Source: JAEUKA01 sp044228505
GTDB taxonomy: Bacteria > Myxococcota_A > Polyangia > Palsa-1104 > JAEUJZ01
DNA length: 64,000 nt
Assembly: GCA_044228505.1 (NCBI GenBank)
Contig: JBGAUT010000034.1
Location: 1-64,000, forward strand
Reading direction: 5' to 3'
The notes below the pieces were generated by a model. That model ran no database searches. It was not told the DNA's origin and saw only the letters and a list, made by a program, of their open reading frames with translations. The position numbers were made by a program, and so were the translations under genes. Positions within the stretch are counted from its first letter, which is position 1, and every line of letters starts with the position of its first letter. This document shows positions 24,398-33,732 of this stretch, piece by piece.

Positions 24398-26011
24398 ATG
24401 CCCGCAGCAGTGAGCCCGACCGGGACGCTTCGGCCCGGCGACGTCGTCTCAACACGCTATCGCGTGGAGCGCTTTATCGAGCGCCATCTCCTAGAGGAGA
24501 GCTACGCCGTGCGTGCTGTAGACGATGGGCGGCCTCTTTTGCTCAAGCTGGTGAGCTGGCCAGGTGGTGCGCCGGAGCTGACCGCATTGGAGCTGCAGAC
24601 CTGGAAGCAACAAGCCAGCCGTCTTGCGCACTTCCGCCACCCGCTGCTGGCACAGACGCATGAACTGATTCCGCTTGACAATACTGGAAAAACGTGCCTA
24701 GTCCGCGAGCCTGTCGAGCTAGAAGGCCAGCCGCTCGACGCGTTTCTGCTCTCGCTGGGACGACCTCTTGGTGAGTCCGAAGTGCAGTTGCTGGCCGCGC
24801 AGATTGGTGAAGCGCTCGACGCCGCCCACCGGGCCGATCTGTTGCATCTGTGCCTGTCACCGCGACGGATCATGGTTCTGACCGACGGCGAGGAGTGGCG
24901 AGTCAAGCTGACCGATGTGGGACTGTATCCACCACCGCTCGCCGCCCGCTTCGCTGAGCCCGGCTATCTGTCGCCCGAGGTGCTCAGCGGCCAGCCGTGT
25001 GATGCCCGCAGCGATCAGTTCAGCCTGGCGGTCATTTTGTACGAGCTTTTATCGGGACAACCCGCCTTTATCGGTGGCCCCGATGAACCAAGAGAGGTCG
25101 TGGTCCAGCGAGTACTCGCTGAAGATCCGCTGCCGCTTTTGCTCAGTCAGAAGGTCGAGCTGGCGCTCCAGCGGGCCCTGAGTCGATCCCGAGGCGTACG
25201 CTTTCCGACGATGCGCGACTTCGTGGTCGCACTTGGCGGGGATGTGCGGGGCTTCGCGCCGCAGACCATCGGGCGCGCCCCGGCGATAAGACCACCGAAG
25301 GAACATCCTTGGCCTCGACTGTGGCTGCCAATGGCCCAGGGAGCGCTCTGGGCACTGTGTGGAATCGGGCTGCTCTTCGGCGCAAGGAAGCTGCTGATGG
25401 GCCCGAAGCGGGCGCAGTCAGCGATTCTGGCCGATGCCGCCACCGATTCACTGTCATCGGCCGATGCGGACCCGAGTGATGAAGCACCGATGGTCGCACC
25501 GTCCGATGCCGGCGAACCCGTCGCAGAGAGAGCAGATATGGCGCGGCGCACCGATGGTGGAATCAACATCTCTCATCCGATTGGAAAACAAGGTCCGCCT
25601 CTCAAGGGTGCCACCCTTCCTAACGGAGCAAACCGAAACCAGCCTCGATTGCCGCTCGGCCGCCGTGACGCAGGGGCTGACGAGTCAGCAAACTCCCAAA
25701 GCGATCCGGTCGCTGACCCATCACCAGCGGTGTTCACGCAGGTCGATGTCTCTGGCCAAGACGGCAAGCTATCGGGAGCGCAGGACAGTGGGCTGCGAAC
25801 GTGCGTGCGCCAAGTCCGTCGTCCATCACTGCCCTATCGGGTGGTGCTCGAAAACATCGGCGGAACGCTCTACGTATCGCCAAATGGCACAAGCGATGAG
25901 TTCCTTACCAGCTCCGACTTTCGCGATTGCCTAAAGTTTCGGATAAGCGGCATAGTAATTCCCAAAGTTGTGACGATCAGCGGAAAGGCAAAGGGGAAGA
26001 GCTCTCCATGA
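24398..26011 (+). CDS. Membrane-anchored Ser/Thr pseudokinase
   Basis: 537 residues. A protein-kinase fold fills residues 20-285. Lys50 (VAIK-type) and the activation-segment LSPEV are kept. The catalytic loop reads HLCLSPRR (150-157) instead of HRDLKPxN, losing the catalytic Asp, and DFG is DVG (173-175). It probably binds nucleotide or a partner without phosphotransfer. One membrane helix (about 307-328) separates it from a 200-residue periplasmic part with a low-complexity Asp/Pro region and a Cys-flanked C-terminal domain (RTCVRQVRRPSLPYRV... FRDCLKFRI). The stop overlaps the next start (ATGA). Confidence 0.85.
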   Translation: MPAAVSPTGTLRPGDVVSTRYRVERFIERHLLEESYAVRAVDDGRPLLLKLVSWPGGAPELTALELQTWKQQASRLAHFRHPLLAQTHELIPLDNTGKTCLVREPVELEGQPLDAFLLSLGRPLGESEVQLLAAQIGEALDAAHRADLLHLCLSPRRIMVLTDGEEWRVKLTDVGLYPPPLAARFAEPGYLSPEVLSGQPCDARSDQFSLAVILYELLSGQPAFIGGPDEPREVVVQRVLAEDPLPLLLSQKVELALQRALSRSRGVRFPTMRDFVVALGGDVRGFAPQTIGRAPAIRPPKEHPWPRLWLPMAQGALWALCGIGLLFGARKLLMGPKRAQSAILADAATDSLSSADADPSDEAPMVAPSDAGEPVAERADMARRTDGGINISHPIGKQGPPLKGATLPNGANRNQPRLPLGRRDAGADESANSQSDPVADPSPAVFTQVDVSGQDGKLSGAQDSGLRTCVRQVRRPSLPYRVVLENIGGTLYVSPNGTSDEFLTSSDFRDCLKFRISGIVIPKVVTISGKAKGKSSP

Positions 26012-26796
26012 GTGGGCGATGGTGGCGGGGGCTGCTCATGGCAGCCGTGGTGTTTTCCACAAGCTGTTACGCGGAGGAGATTGCCGACCTTCGCGGCCAA
26101 GTCGAGCGCATGCAGCGCTGTCAGGTCTGTGGTCAAAGGCAGCTTCAGAAGGGTCTGGCGCTGGCGCTGTGTCGTCCGCCGGTGAGACAGCTCATTGACG
26201 ATGTCGCCCAGGTCTGCAAGCGCGAGGATGTCTGCCTCGATCAAAAGATCGCGACGCTGGTCGGGGATGCTGATCCGACCCACCTGGGCAAGTTCGTCGC
26301 GATGATGTCGGGCCAGTCGCACTCGGTGCTCTACTTTACGCCCAAGGACACGCTCATCGACGGGCTGGAAGGCGTATACCTCCAGCGGCTCAAACGCACC
26401 CTACAGCCGCAGCCGCCGTGGCTGGAAACCACCAAGTTCCTGGTGGTGTCGAACCTGCCGCCCGCGCCGCTCGGGCTGCCGGGAACAAGCAAGCTGTCGA
26501 CACAAGATCCACAGGTGGCCCGCGCTGAGCGACGAGGGCTCCAGATCATTGAAAAGATCCTCGACTTGACCTTCCCCGGCGGACAGAAGCTGAAGCGCGA
26601 GCAAGTGCTGCACTGGGTCTATTCATTTTCGCTGAAGAAGCGGGAGTACTTAAATCCCGACGACAGCCCGCCGGTCGGTAGCGATCTGTCGCAGAGCGTG
26701 TGGGTGTTCCGGATCGACTGCGCGACGCCCTCGGAACAGACCGAACAATCGGGCTGCGAAGACTGTCAACTACCGCCAGCACTGCGTCCGCTCTAA
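26008..26796 (+). CDS. Exported protein with paired cysteines, unknown function
   Basis: 262 residues from ATG 26008, which overlaps the pseudokinase stop (ATGA). A signal sequence ends near CYAEE (residue 20). The mature protein starts with CQVCGQRQ and two further cysteines and ends with CEDCQLPPA; these CxxC pairs suggest disulfides or metal sites. A middle stretch (RAERRGLQIIEKILDLTFPGG) resembles the repeat helix of OmpA-like peptidoglycan-binding proteins, but the domain is not clear. Its neighbour is a TlpA-like thioredoxin, which could act on these cysteines. Confidence 0.75.
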   Translation: MSGRWWRGLLMAAVVFSTSCYAEEIADLRGQVERMQRCQVCGQRQLQKGLALALCRPPVRQLIDDVAQVCKREDVCLDQKIATLVGDADPTHLGKFVAMMSGQSHSVLYFTPKDTLIDGLEGVYLQRLKRTLQPQPPWLETTKFLVVSNLPPAPLGLPGTSKLSTQDPQVARAERRGLQIIEKILDLTFPGGQKLKREQVLHWVYSFSLKKREYLNPDDSPPVGSDLSQSVWVFRIDCATPSEQTEQSGCEDCQLPPALRPL

Positions 26797-26818
26797 GCTG
26801 CCAGGGAAAGGAGCCAAG

Positions 26819-27379
26819 ATGCGCACCGCTGCCAACCTGCTTGCGCTGGTGCTTTTGGCGAGTCCGGCACTGGCTGAAATCCCGCCGCAGTCGCCTCCTC
26901 CCGAGGAGCTGCTGCTGAGAAGACAAGAAGGACTGCTGCTCCACCGTCGCATCGATCTATCGACGCTGCGCGTGTTACGCGGAAATGCCTTTGTCAGCGC
27001 CGAGTCGCCACAGGCGCGCCTGCTTCTGCTACACCTGTGGGCCGTCGAGTGCAAGCCCTGCCTCGATGAGCTGCCGACGCTGCAAGGGTTCTTCACAGCG
27101 CAGAGTCAAGACCCACGGATCAAAGTCGTGATGGCCAGCGAGACGCGGGATGCGCTGAAGCTACTCGACTTCATCAAGCAACACCGAGGCTGGTTTCCGA
27201 ACGGTCCGCTCTATCAGGTGGTCGATGACAGCCTGCGTGCAAGCTTGCAAAACTTTGCGCAGCCGCTGACTCTGCTCGTCGATGAACGCGGCGTGGTGCA
27301 TCAAGCATTTGTGGGAAGTCTGCGCAGCCGCAAAAGCGAGCTGGTCGACGCGGTGGGCCGCTATCTAAAAGCTCTGTGA
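26819..27379 (+). CDS. TlpA-like periplasmic thioredoxin
   Basis: 186 residues with a cleavable signal (ASPALA, about residue 20). The thioredoxin fold has LLLHLWAVECKPCLDELPTL, the redox site being CKPC near residue 79-82, then a VDDSLRASLQNFAQPLTLLVDERGVV segment with the cis-Pro. TlpA/ResA family members reduce or form disulfides on exported proteins. It is the last gene of an operon with a pseudokinase and a protein carrying several CxxC pairs, its probable client. Its 3' end overlaps the convergent porin gene by 15 bases. Confidence 0.83.
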   Translation: MRTAANLLALVLLASPALAEIPPQSPPPEELLLRRQEGLLLHRRIDLSTLRVLRGNAFVSAESPQARLLLLHLWAVECKPCLDELPTLQGFFTAQSQDPRIKVVMASETRDALKLLDFIKQHRGWFPNGPLYQVVDDSLRASLQNFAQPLTLLVDERGVVHQAFVGSLRSRKSELVDAVGRYLKAL

Positions 27380-28897
27380 GGAAGTGTCCCGTGCGTGACG
27401 CCACTCGTCAAAGCGCAAGGTCAGGCCGATCGATGCAACGTGGGTCGAGCCGCTGTAGGTGCCGTTGTTGATCGCGGGAGCGACTTGGTTATCGATCCGC
27501 ACGGGCTGCCCGGTGGTGCCGTCGATGATGCGCAGCTCTCCATTGGTCACGGTGCGGGGAAGCGAGTGCTGATAGGCATAGGCGAGGTTAAGCTCCACTC
27601 CGCGCATCGAAAAGCCCAGGCCCGAGGTAATGCCCAGCTTCGCGAGCGTGTCAAAGTCGAGCCGGAGATCCTCATCCGCACTGGCCGAGCTGTCGTAAAA
27701 ACCGCCCATTCGCATCGTCACGCCTGCCTCGGTGGTCAGCGGAATGAACAGCGACCCACCCAGCCGTAGCCCGATCGTGTCTTTGTAGTGATGCGGTAGG
27801 GTAATCGCCAGCGGTTCTCCTCGGTTGACGAGCGGTGGCGGGTTCTTCAGCGTCAGGGTGTGGTCGGTGCCTTCAAGCCAGCTCCAGGCCTCATAGATCG
27901 CGTTGAACTCAACGTCGAAGAGCTGCTTTCCGGCAAGCTTTTGGCCATACCGAAGTCCAGCGCGGAATACCCATGGCAGCCAGACGGTAAACTCGCCGTC
28001 CATTTTTTCGGCCCCGATGCCCGCGCCTTGCAGGTACAGCGGTTCGGTCGCAGCAACGGTGCCACGAATACGCAGCGGATTTACGCCCATGTTGACAGCG
28101 CTGCGCACGTTCAGTCCAAAGTCGACCGATTGCCCGATGTGGGCCAGCGCGCCTAGCTGCAGCATGTAGTTGTCGTAGCTTTTGCCGGTGATGCGCGTCA
28201 CTGAGTCACAACCCGCCACCTCGGCTTGCTTGGTGCAGGCCGCGCTCGCCGGAAACACCGGCAAGCTCTGCGGAGCATAGGTGGCGCTGGCTAGCTTGAT
28301 CTGCGCTGACACCTGCTGCACCGAAAAGCCCAGATCGAGAAACTTGGCCGCTCGGAAACCAACAGCCAGCGTCGGGAAAAAGATCAACAAATCGGTCGTG
28401 GCGATGTCGTAGCGAGCCGGCCCCGGACGCTGCTTGCCATCGCTTCCGGTCAAAAACATCGGAAACGTCCGCTTGCCGATCGAAGACGGACCATAGATGC
28501 CGACCGCCACCGTCAGTCGTTTGAAATAGCCAAAGTCGGTCGCCATGCCAAACCACGGCGCATAAAACGGCGGCGTCGCATCGGCCTGCACACTTGGATA
28601 GGGTCCAAAGGCATCGCCGCCCTCCCGAGCAAAGCGATAGCTCGAAAAGACCAGGTTATTGTCGATGAGAGCATGGGTACCGCGCTGCTGCGCAAGTCCC
28701 GCGACGTTGTATTCCAGCGCCAGCGGCGAGTCGGCCTTGGCGGTAAAGGCACCACCACGCCCAAGTGCCTCCGTACCGTTGGCAGGAATCTCGAAGCCAC
28801 CAGCAAAGGCTGACTTCACCGACCCAGCAGCCAAGAGCCCAAGCAGTGCAGAACCGATCCGCAAGCTGTTGGGACACACACAAACGCGATGGGACAC
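27365..28897 (-). CDS. FadL/OmpP1-family outer-membrane protein
   Basis: 510 residues. After a signal peptide the mature protein begins GGFEIPANGTEALGRGGAFTAKADSPLALEYNVAGLA, the classic FadL/TodX N-terminal hatch region. Alternating strands and GFYDSSA / NLAYAYQHS turns follow, and it ends in SIGLTLRF, a beta-barrel C-terminus. FadL proteins take up long-chain fatty acids or aromatic hydrocarbons. The substrate is unknown. The gene is convergent with the thioredoxin gene and divergent from the 960-residue pseudokinase. Confidence 0.9.
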   Translation of the reverse strand: MSHRVCVCPNSLRIGSALLGLLAAGSVKSAFAGGFEIPANGTEALGRGGAFTAKADSPLALEYNVAGLAQQRGTHALIDNNLVFSSYRFAREGGDAFGPYPSVQADATPPFYAPWFGMATDFGYFKRLTVAVGIYGPSSIGKRTFPMFLTGSDGKQRPGPARYDIATTDLLIFFPTLAVGFRAAKFLDLGFSVQQVSAQIKLASATYAPQSLPVFPASAACTKQAEVAGCDSVTRITGKSYDNYMLQLGALAHIGQSVDFGLNVRSAVNMGVNPLRIRGTVAATEPLYLQGAGIGAEKMDGEFTVWLPWVFRAGLRYGQKLAGKQLFDVEFNAIYEAWSWLEGTDHTLTLKNPPPLVNRGEPLAITLPHHYKDTIGLRLGGSLFIPLTTEAGVTMRMGGFYDSSASADEDLRLDFDTLAKLGITSGLGFSMRGVELNLAYAYQHSLPRTVTNGELRIIDGTTGQPVRIDNQVAPAINNGTYSGSTHVASIGLTLRFDEWRHARDTSSQSF

Positions 28898-29024
28898 GGC
28901 GGGCCTCCTCGACGAGAGAACAAATCTCGGGCCGTTTTAGCCCGCCGAAACGCTGCGAAGCAATGACAAAACCACCTACACAACTATTGGGATCGAAATG
29001 TCCTGCTGCTGATATCCTAGGGTC

Positions 29025-31907
29025 GTGACGAGCCCCGCCGACCCCAAAGCAGTCCAGGCGATGCCCGCGTGGGTTGCCGGAAACCCCGTACCACCCGAAG
29101 TCCGTCTGGGAAAAGTTCTCCAGAACGAGTTCCACATCCTGCGCATCCTTGGTGAAGGCGAGCTGGGTGTGACCTATGAAGCCGAAAATTCGCGCCTCAA
29201 AGGCAAGTTTGCGGTCCTGATGCTCCGCCGCGAACTGAAGCCGACCCAAGGCATGATGCTGTCGGTGCAAAAGGATCTCCGCGCCGCTCAGCCTCTGCAA
29301 ATGCAGGGACTGATGCCGGTGAAGATGATCGTCGACCAGTTCGATATCCCCGGCTTTGCCACCGAGCTGCTCGACGGCGAGACGCTGCGTCAGCGGTTAC
29401 GACGGGGACCACTGCGGGCCGAGCGAGCGATCGCGATCGTGCTCCATATCGCCAAGGCGCTCGATTCCCTGCACAAAGCTGGCGCGGTTCATGGCGACCT
29501 GCGACCGGAAAATATCTTTTTGGTGCGCCCAGGTGCCAAATCGACGTTCGCGGGCAAGGTCGTCATTGTCGAGCATAGCCTGCATCACCTGCGGCGACGG
29601 CCCGCAGGGCTCGACGATCAGCTCCCCCTATACAAGCTGATGTATCGCTCTCCCGAGATGCTGTCCGGTGAGACGGGGCCTCACGCTGGAGGCGACGTGT
29701 TTGTGCTCGGGGCCATCTTGCACGAGTGTTTGACCGGACGCCCGGCGTTCTTCGATGAGGTCGCCGATTTTGTCATCGACAACCTGCACCAGCCACCGAA
29801 GCCGCTGCAGCCGAATCCGCAGTCGGGGTTGTCCCAAGAGCTGTGCCAACCGCTCGACGAGCTAACCCAGTGCGCCTGCGCCCGTGACCCCAAAGAGCGC
29901 CTGCCTGATATGGCGTCACTTGTGCTCGGACTGGAAGCGCTCGTCAGGAGCAAAGGCCTCAAGCTGCCGGAGGTGCTGACCGAATCGCCAGAATCCTCGA
30001 CGGCAGAATCGAATCAAACCGAGCAGCGCATGCACCGTCTGCTCGAGCGCCGCTCCGGGGTATTCCCAGTGCTCGGTCCACCGCCGAGCGAGCCGGCCAA
30101 GCCAGCCGCCCCATCTCCATCGCTCCAGCCCGCTGCTCCACCGAGCCAGCCCGCTGCTCCACCGAGCCAGCCCGCTGCTCCATCCACTCAGGCGGCGGCC
30201 GCCAAACCCCTCGATCCGCTCGCGCCTCTGCAAGCGATCACCGCGCCCAAAAAGAAGGTCACCCAGATCCTTCAAAAATTATCGAGCGCGTTTCCGGTGC
30301 TGACGGTCTCTCCAGACGGCAGCGCGATTGAGGAGCGTACGGTCCAACCAGCCGGACCTCCGCTCACGCTCAAGCCAGCTACTCCTGCCGAGGCTGTGAC
30401 GGTGGTTGGTGAGCCAGCGAAGTCGCTCGGACCACCTGCTGAGGTGCCAGCGGCCATCGCGCCAGCGCCCATCGCGCCAGCGCCGATCGCACCTCAGGCG
30501 ATTTCGCCACCCGTCGAGCCAGCACCGGTCGCTCCGTCACCGATGGCGACACCGCCCATCGTACCGCCTCCCGTAGAGTTGCCGCCCGAGCTCAAATTCG
30601 ACTCGGCCGAGCTTGTCAGTTCGCCAGCCCAGGCAGCCAAGGCCGATGAGCCCGTAGCTCCCGTGTCTCTCGATGCGACGACACTGCCCAAAGCCGAAGT
30701 CAAAGCCGTGCTCAAGGCCAACGTCGCCGAAGCGCTATCTAGGCTGCGCAAGCCAGGTGCGGTCTTTGAGCCCAAGACACCGCCGCCCGCTGCTCTGCCC
30801 TTTGAGGTGGCCCCGGTCGTGGCACCTGCCGAGCCGCCAAAGACTGCTCCGCCAATTGCTCCGCCAATTGCTCCGGTCGAAGCCAAAAGCGCATCTCCGA
30901 TTGACAAGCCAGCCTCGCCACCACCCGCCGTTCCCGAGGCCAAGCCCAGCTCGCCGCGTCGCGTCTCGGAATCAACGCTGCAGGTCGATAATGTAGATGA
31001 CTTGCTGATCAGTATGCCGTCGCTGTTGGCGATTCCGATTGTGCCAGCGGCACCGCCACCGACCCCGCCCAGTGCGGAGTCGCCTGCGCCGAAGCCGGTC
31101 GAGCCTCCGCATACTCTATCGTCGGTGCCCACCTCGGCGGCAATTGATAGCCTCCGTCGGTCGAATCTGCCGGAACCGGCTCCGTCTCACGACCCCGCCC
31201 TGCTGAGCGCCCCCACCAAGCCGCTCTTGCCGGCGATGCTCGGTGAGCTACTAACGCCACCGGTGACCAAAGCACCGCCCGTTGGACCCGAGTCGCTGCT
31301 GACTCCACCCGTCACCGCAGCGCCCAATGTGCAATCGCTACACGAAGCACCCACTCGAGCCAAGCTACCTCTCGACGAACTATCAGCGATGCCAACCCAA
31401 GCGGTTGTCGACGCACTGCCGATGTCGACTCCGAGTGTGGTGCCGGTGATTCCGCCCGAGGCCAAGCCCAGTGGCAAAGTCGATCAAGCGACCGGCGACA
31501 GCATCCACAACAAGCCGACCGCAGCATCGATTCCTAGCCTCGATCTGCTCAGCCGGGCGCTCGCGGGCCCGAGCAGTCAGCCGCCGAGTAACCCACCGTC
31601 CGATCCGCAGCGGCTCCTGGAAAGCAATCCCATCATCCGGGCAGAGCCCGCGAAAGAAAGTCCGCCGCCCAGTCCGAAGCCGCCCGACGCCGTGCCTGAG
31701 CCCAAGCTGGTGCTGCCAGCGCAGGTGTCGACGGCACATACCTCGCTGACCCCGCGCCCACGCTCCGGTAAGCCGGTGAACGTCCCGCAAGCGCCCGAGC
31801 CCGGCCTCCGCTCGCTGCTGCTGCGGAACCAAGAAATCGTGGCTGCTGCGGTGGGTGCGCTGCTGGTCCTGCTGATTGGGCTTCTCTTCTCCATGCTCAT
31901 CCGCTAA
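29025..31907 (+). CDS. Tail-anchored pseudokinase with long Pro/Ala-rich linker
   Basis: 960 residues from GTG 29025; an ATG at 29061 is an alternative. Residues 36-310 are a kinase fold with glycine loop GEGELG (43-48). The VAIK Lys is missing (FAVLML), the catalytic loop is HGDLRPEN (156-163) with its Asp kept, and DFG is EHS (183-185). Without the Lys and DFG Asp, catalysis is unlikely. About 620 residues of Pro/Ala/Ser-rich linker follow, including three exact 7-residue PPSQPAA-type repeats (nt 30123-30180) and PIAPAPIAP repeats. The last 24 residues form a membrane helix (AVGALLVLLIGLLFSML) ending at the C-terminus, a tail anchor. It probably scaffolds partners at the membrane. Confidence 0.82.
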   Translation: MTSPADPKAVQAMPAWVAGNPVPPEVRLGKVLQNEFHILRILGEGELGVTYEAENSRLKGKFAVLMLRRELKPTQGMMLSVQKDLRAAQPLQMQGLMPVKMIVDQFDIPGFATELLDGETLRQRLRRGPLRAERAIAIVLHIAKALDSLHKAGAVHGDLRPENIFLVRPGAKSTFAGKVVIVEHSLHHLRRRPAGLDDQLPLYKLMYRSPEMLSGETGPHAGGDVFVLGAILHECLTGRPAFFDEVADFVIDNLHQPPKPLQPNPQSGLSQELCQPLDELTQCACARDPKERLPDMASLVLGLEALVRSKGLKLPEVLTESPESSTAESNQTEQRMHRLLERRSGVFPVLGPPPSEPAKPAAPSPSLQPAAPPSQPAAPPSQPAAPSTQAAAAKPLDPLAPLQAITAPKKKVTQILQKLSSAFPVLTVSPDGSAIEERTVQPAGPPLTLKPATPAEAVTVVGEPAKSLGPPAEVPAAIAPAPIAPAPIAPQAISPPVEPAPVAPSPMATPPIVPPPVELPPELKFDSAELVSSPAQAAKADEPVAPVSLDATTLPKAEVKAVLKANVAEALSRLRKPGAVFEPKTPPPAALPFEVAPVVAPAEPPKTAPPIAPPIAPVEAKSASPIDKPASPPPAVPEAKPSSPRRVSESTLQVDNVDDLLISMPSLLAIPIVPAAPPPTPPSAESPAPKPVEPPHTLSSVPTSAAIDSLRRSNLPEPAPSHDPALLSAPTKPLLPAMLGELLTPPVTKAPPVGPESLLTPPVTAAPNVQSLHEAPTRAKLPLDELSAMPTQAVVDALPMSTPSVVPVIPPEAKPSGKVDQATGDSIHNKPTAASIPSLDLLSRALAGPSSQPPSNPPSDPQRLLESNPIIRAEPAKESPPPSPKPPDAVPEPKLVLPAQVSTAHTSLTPRPRSGKPVNVPQAPEPGLRSLLLRNQEIVAAAVGALLVLLIGLLFSMLIR

Positions 31908-31982
31908 GAGGCGAAAACGCCCGCGCCGCCCTCACCCAGGGCACCGTCCGAACCAACCCTAGCCGCGCTGGGCCACTTGCCC

Positions 31983-32798
31983 ATGAGCCCAAGCTTTCAA
32001 CTGTCTTGTCTTGATGCCGCGTTAGCGATGGCCCAATCGGCAGGTCGCGTCCTGTCCGAGGGTGCCTTCCGCCGTCACGATTCCGAAAGCAAGTCGAGTA
32101 CGACCGACCTAGTGACCCGCTTCGACCGCGCCGCTGAGGAAGTCATTTGCGCTGCGATCCGGAGTCGCTTCCCTGACCATCGGATTCTCGCCGAAGAAAG
32201 CGGTGCCCACGGCGGAGATCACGCCGCCCCGCGCTGGATCATTGACCCTCTCGATGGCACCACCAACTTTGCGCATGGGCTGCCGCTGTTCAGCGTCTCG
32301 ATCGCCTGCGAGTGGGAGGGCCAAGTCCGCGTTGGGGTGGTCCATGCTCCCGCACTCGGCTGGACTTTTTCGGCAGCTCTCGGTCACGGGGCCCATCGCA
32401 ACGGTGTGCCCATCTCCGTCAGTCAGACCGAGTCGATCGAGCGGGCTCTGCTGGTCACCGGCTTTCCATATGACCGCAAGACCTCACGCGAGAACAACTT
32501 CGCGCAGTTTTTGACCCTCAAGCGGCGAGCGCAAGGCATCCGGCGGCTTGGCTCGGCGGCACTCGACCTGTCGCTCGTCGCGGCGGGCAGCTTGGATGGC
32601 TACTGGGAAATGAAGCTCAAGCCGTGGGACATCGCGGCAGGGCTGCTCATCGCCCACGAAGCCGGTGCCATCCACAGCGACTGGCAGGGCCGTCCCGTCG
32701 AGCTGGCTCGCGGCGAAGTGCTGTGCGCCAATCCGCAGCTCCACCGCGAGCTGCTTGGCGTCCTTAGTACCGTCGAACACGGCGTGCTGCCCGTCTGA
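31983..32798 (+). CDS. suhB: Inositol monophosphatase family protein
   Basis: 271 residues from ATG 31983 (a TTG at 31977 is in frame). The metal site DPLDGTTNF and AEES match the inositol monophosphatase family, and WDIAAGLLIAHEAGA matches its second signature. Members hydrolyse myo-inositol phosphates, and some act on other sugar phosphates or in antitermination. Length is normal for the family (about 265). It lies alone, 87 bases before the operator of the hydrolase/monooxygenase operon. Confidence 0.92.
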   Translation: MSPSFQLSCLDAALAMAQSAGRVLSEGAFRRHDSESKSSTTDLVTRFDRAAEEVICAAIRSRFPDHRILAEESGAHGGDHAAPRWIIDPLDGTTNFAHGLPLFSVSIACEWEGQVRVGVVHAPALGWTFSAALGHGAHRNGVPISVSQTESIERALLVTGFPYDRKTSRENNFAQFLTLKRRAQGIRRLGSAALDLSLVAAGSLDGYWEMKLKPWDIAAGLLIAHEAGAIHSDWQGRPVELARGEVLCANPQLHRELLGVLSTVEHGVLPV

Positions 32799-32823
32799 TC
32801 GGGTTGCCCCAAATTAGACCGTA

Positions 32824-32851
32824 TTGACTTCTGTTCAATAACCGCTATCGT
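32824..32851 (+). promoter_or_regulatory. Candidate sigma-70-type promoter
   Basis: TTGACT (32824-32829) and TATCGT (32846-32851) are separated by 16 bases. The -10 box matches 4 of 6. Its sequence is embedded between the arms of the inverted repeat at 32831-32873, so binding a repressor would occlude it. Confidence 0.45.
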
Positions 32852-32873
32852 TGGCTTACTGGCTATTGAACAG
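32831..32873. promoter_or_regulatory. Perfect 10-bp inverted repeat, likely operator
   Basis: CTGTTCAATA (32831-32840) and TATTGAACAG (32864-32873) are perfect complements spaced by 23 bases. The right arm reaches into AGGAG (32872-32876), the ribosome-binding site of the metal-dependent hydrolase gene. Such dyads are typical of TetR-type regulators of hydrolase/monooxygenase operons; the regulator itself is not in the window. Confidence 0.65.
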
Positions 32874-32885
32874 GAGTCAACAGCG

Positions 32886-33719
32886 ATGTCCGCAGCAGCG
32901 CTTCCCGTCGACAAGTCGGTTCCTACGCCTCGCTCACCAGAGCTGCCGCTCACCGGTCCGATTCCCCGCCACTGGTTCGGTAACAACATCCTGGCCACGC
33001 ACCTCGTCAACGGCGTGAGCATGCTGTTCCCGGCAGGTGAGCGATTCTTTGTTCGTTCGGTGAAGCACTACCTGGACCAGATCGATGACCCGCACCTGCG
33101 AGCCCAGGTGAAGGGATTCTTCGGTCAGGAAGGTCGACACGCCAAAGAGCACGACCGCTGGAACGAGGTTCTGAGCTCGCAAGGATTCTCGGTCGCACGA
33201 TTCCTGTCTCTGTACGAGCGGCTGGCCTATGGGGTGGTCGAAAGGATTTCATCCCCCGGACTGCGGCTCGCGACCACGGCAGCCTGTGAACACTACACCG
33301 CGCTGCTTGCGGAAAAGGTACTGCGCAATCGAGTGTTGGATCACTCCGATCCGACGATGCGCGCACTCCTTTTGTGGCATGCAGCCGAGGAGATCGAGCA
33401 CCGTGCAGTGGCGTTCGATGTCCTACAAACCGTTCATCCAAGCTACGCGCTGCGGATGGCCGGACTGGTGATGGCGACAGCCTGTCTGGGAAGCTTCTGG
33501 ATTGCGGCATCACTGCTGCTGCTTTGGCAAGATCCGGCCACCTCCCTTCGCACCCTTCGGGAAAACCTGGGCCAGATCCGCACGATTCGCAAGAAGTCAG
33601 GGGTCCACGCTGCGTTTGTTCCTGGCATCCTCGCGTATCTGCGGCGCGACTTTCATCCGGCCCAACTTGCGGTGGATCAGCTCGCTGCGGACTACCTGCT
33701 GACCGCCCAGCTCACGTAG
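32886..33719 (+). CDS. Predicted metal-dependent hydrolase (PF10118 type)
   Basis: 277 residues with AGGAG 9 bases before ATG. The family pattern is ferritin-like: FFGQEGRHAKEHDRWNE, then ACEHYTALLAE and WHAAEEIEHRAVAFDV. Conserved Glu and His ligands are in EGRH and EEIEH. A hydrophobic segment near residues 195-220 may anchor it to the membrane. Proteins of this family are often encoded beside flavin monooxygenases, as here (13 bases to the next gene), and are thought to act on lipid or alkane-derived compounds. A perfect inverted repeat over the promoter implies repression. Confidence 0.87.
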   Translation: MSAAALPVDKSVPTPRSPELPLTGPIPRHWFGNNILATHLVNGVSMLFPAGERFFVRSVKHYLDQIDDPHLRAQVKGFFGQEGRHAKEHDRWNEVLSSQGFSVARFLSLYERLAYGVVERISSPGLRLATTAACEHYTALLAEKVLRNRVLDHSDPTMRALLLWHAAEEIEHRAVAFDVLQTVHPSYALRMAGLVMATACLGSFWIAASLLLLWQDPATSLRTLRENLGQIRTIRKKSGVHAAFVPGILAYLRRDFHPAQLAVDQLAADYLLTAQLT

Positions 33720-33732
33720 CGGAGGACTCATC

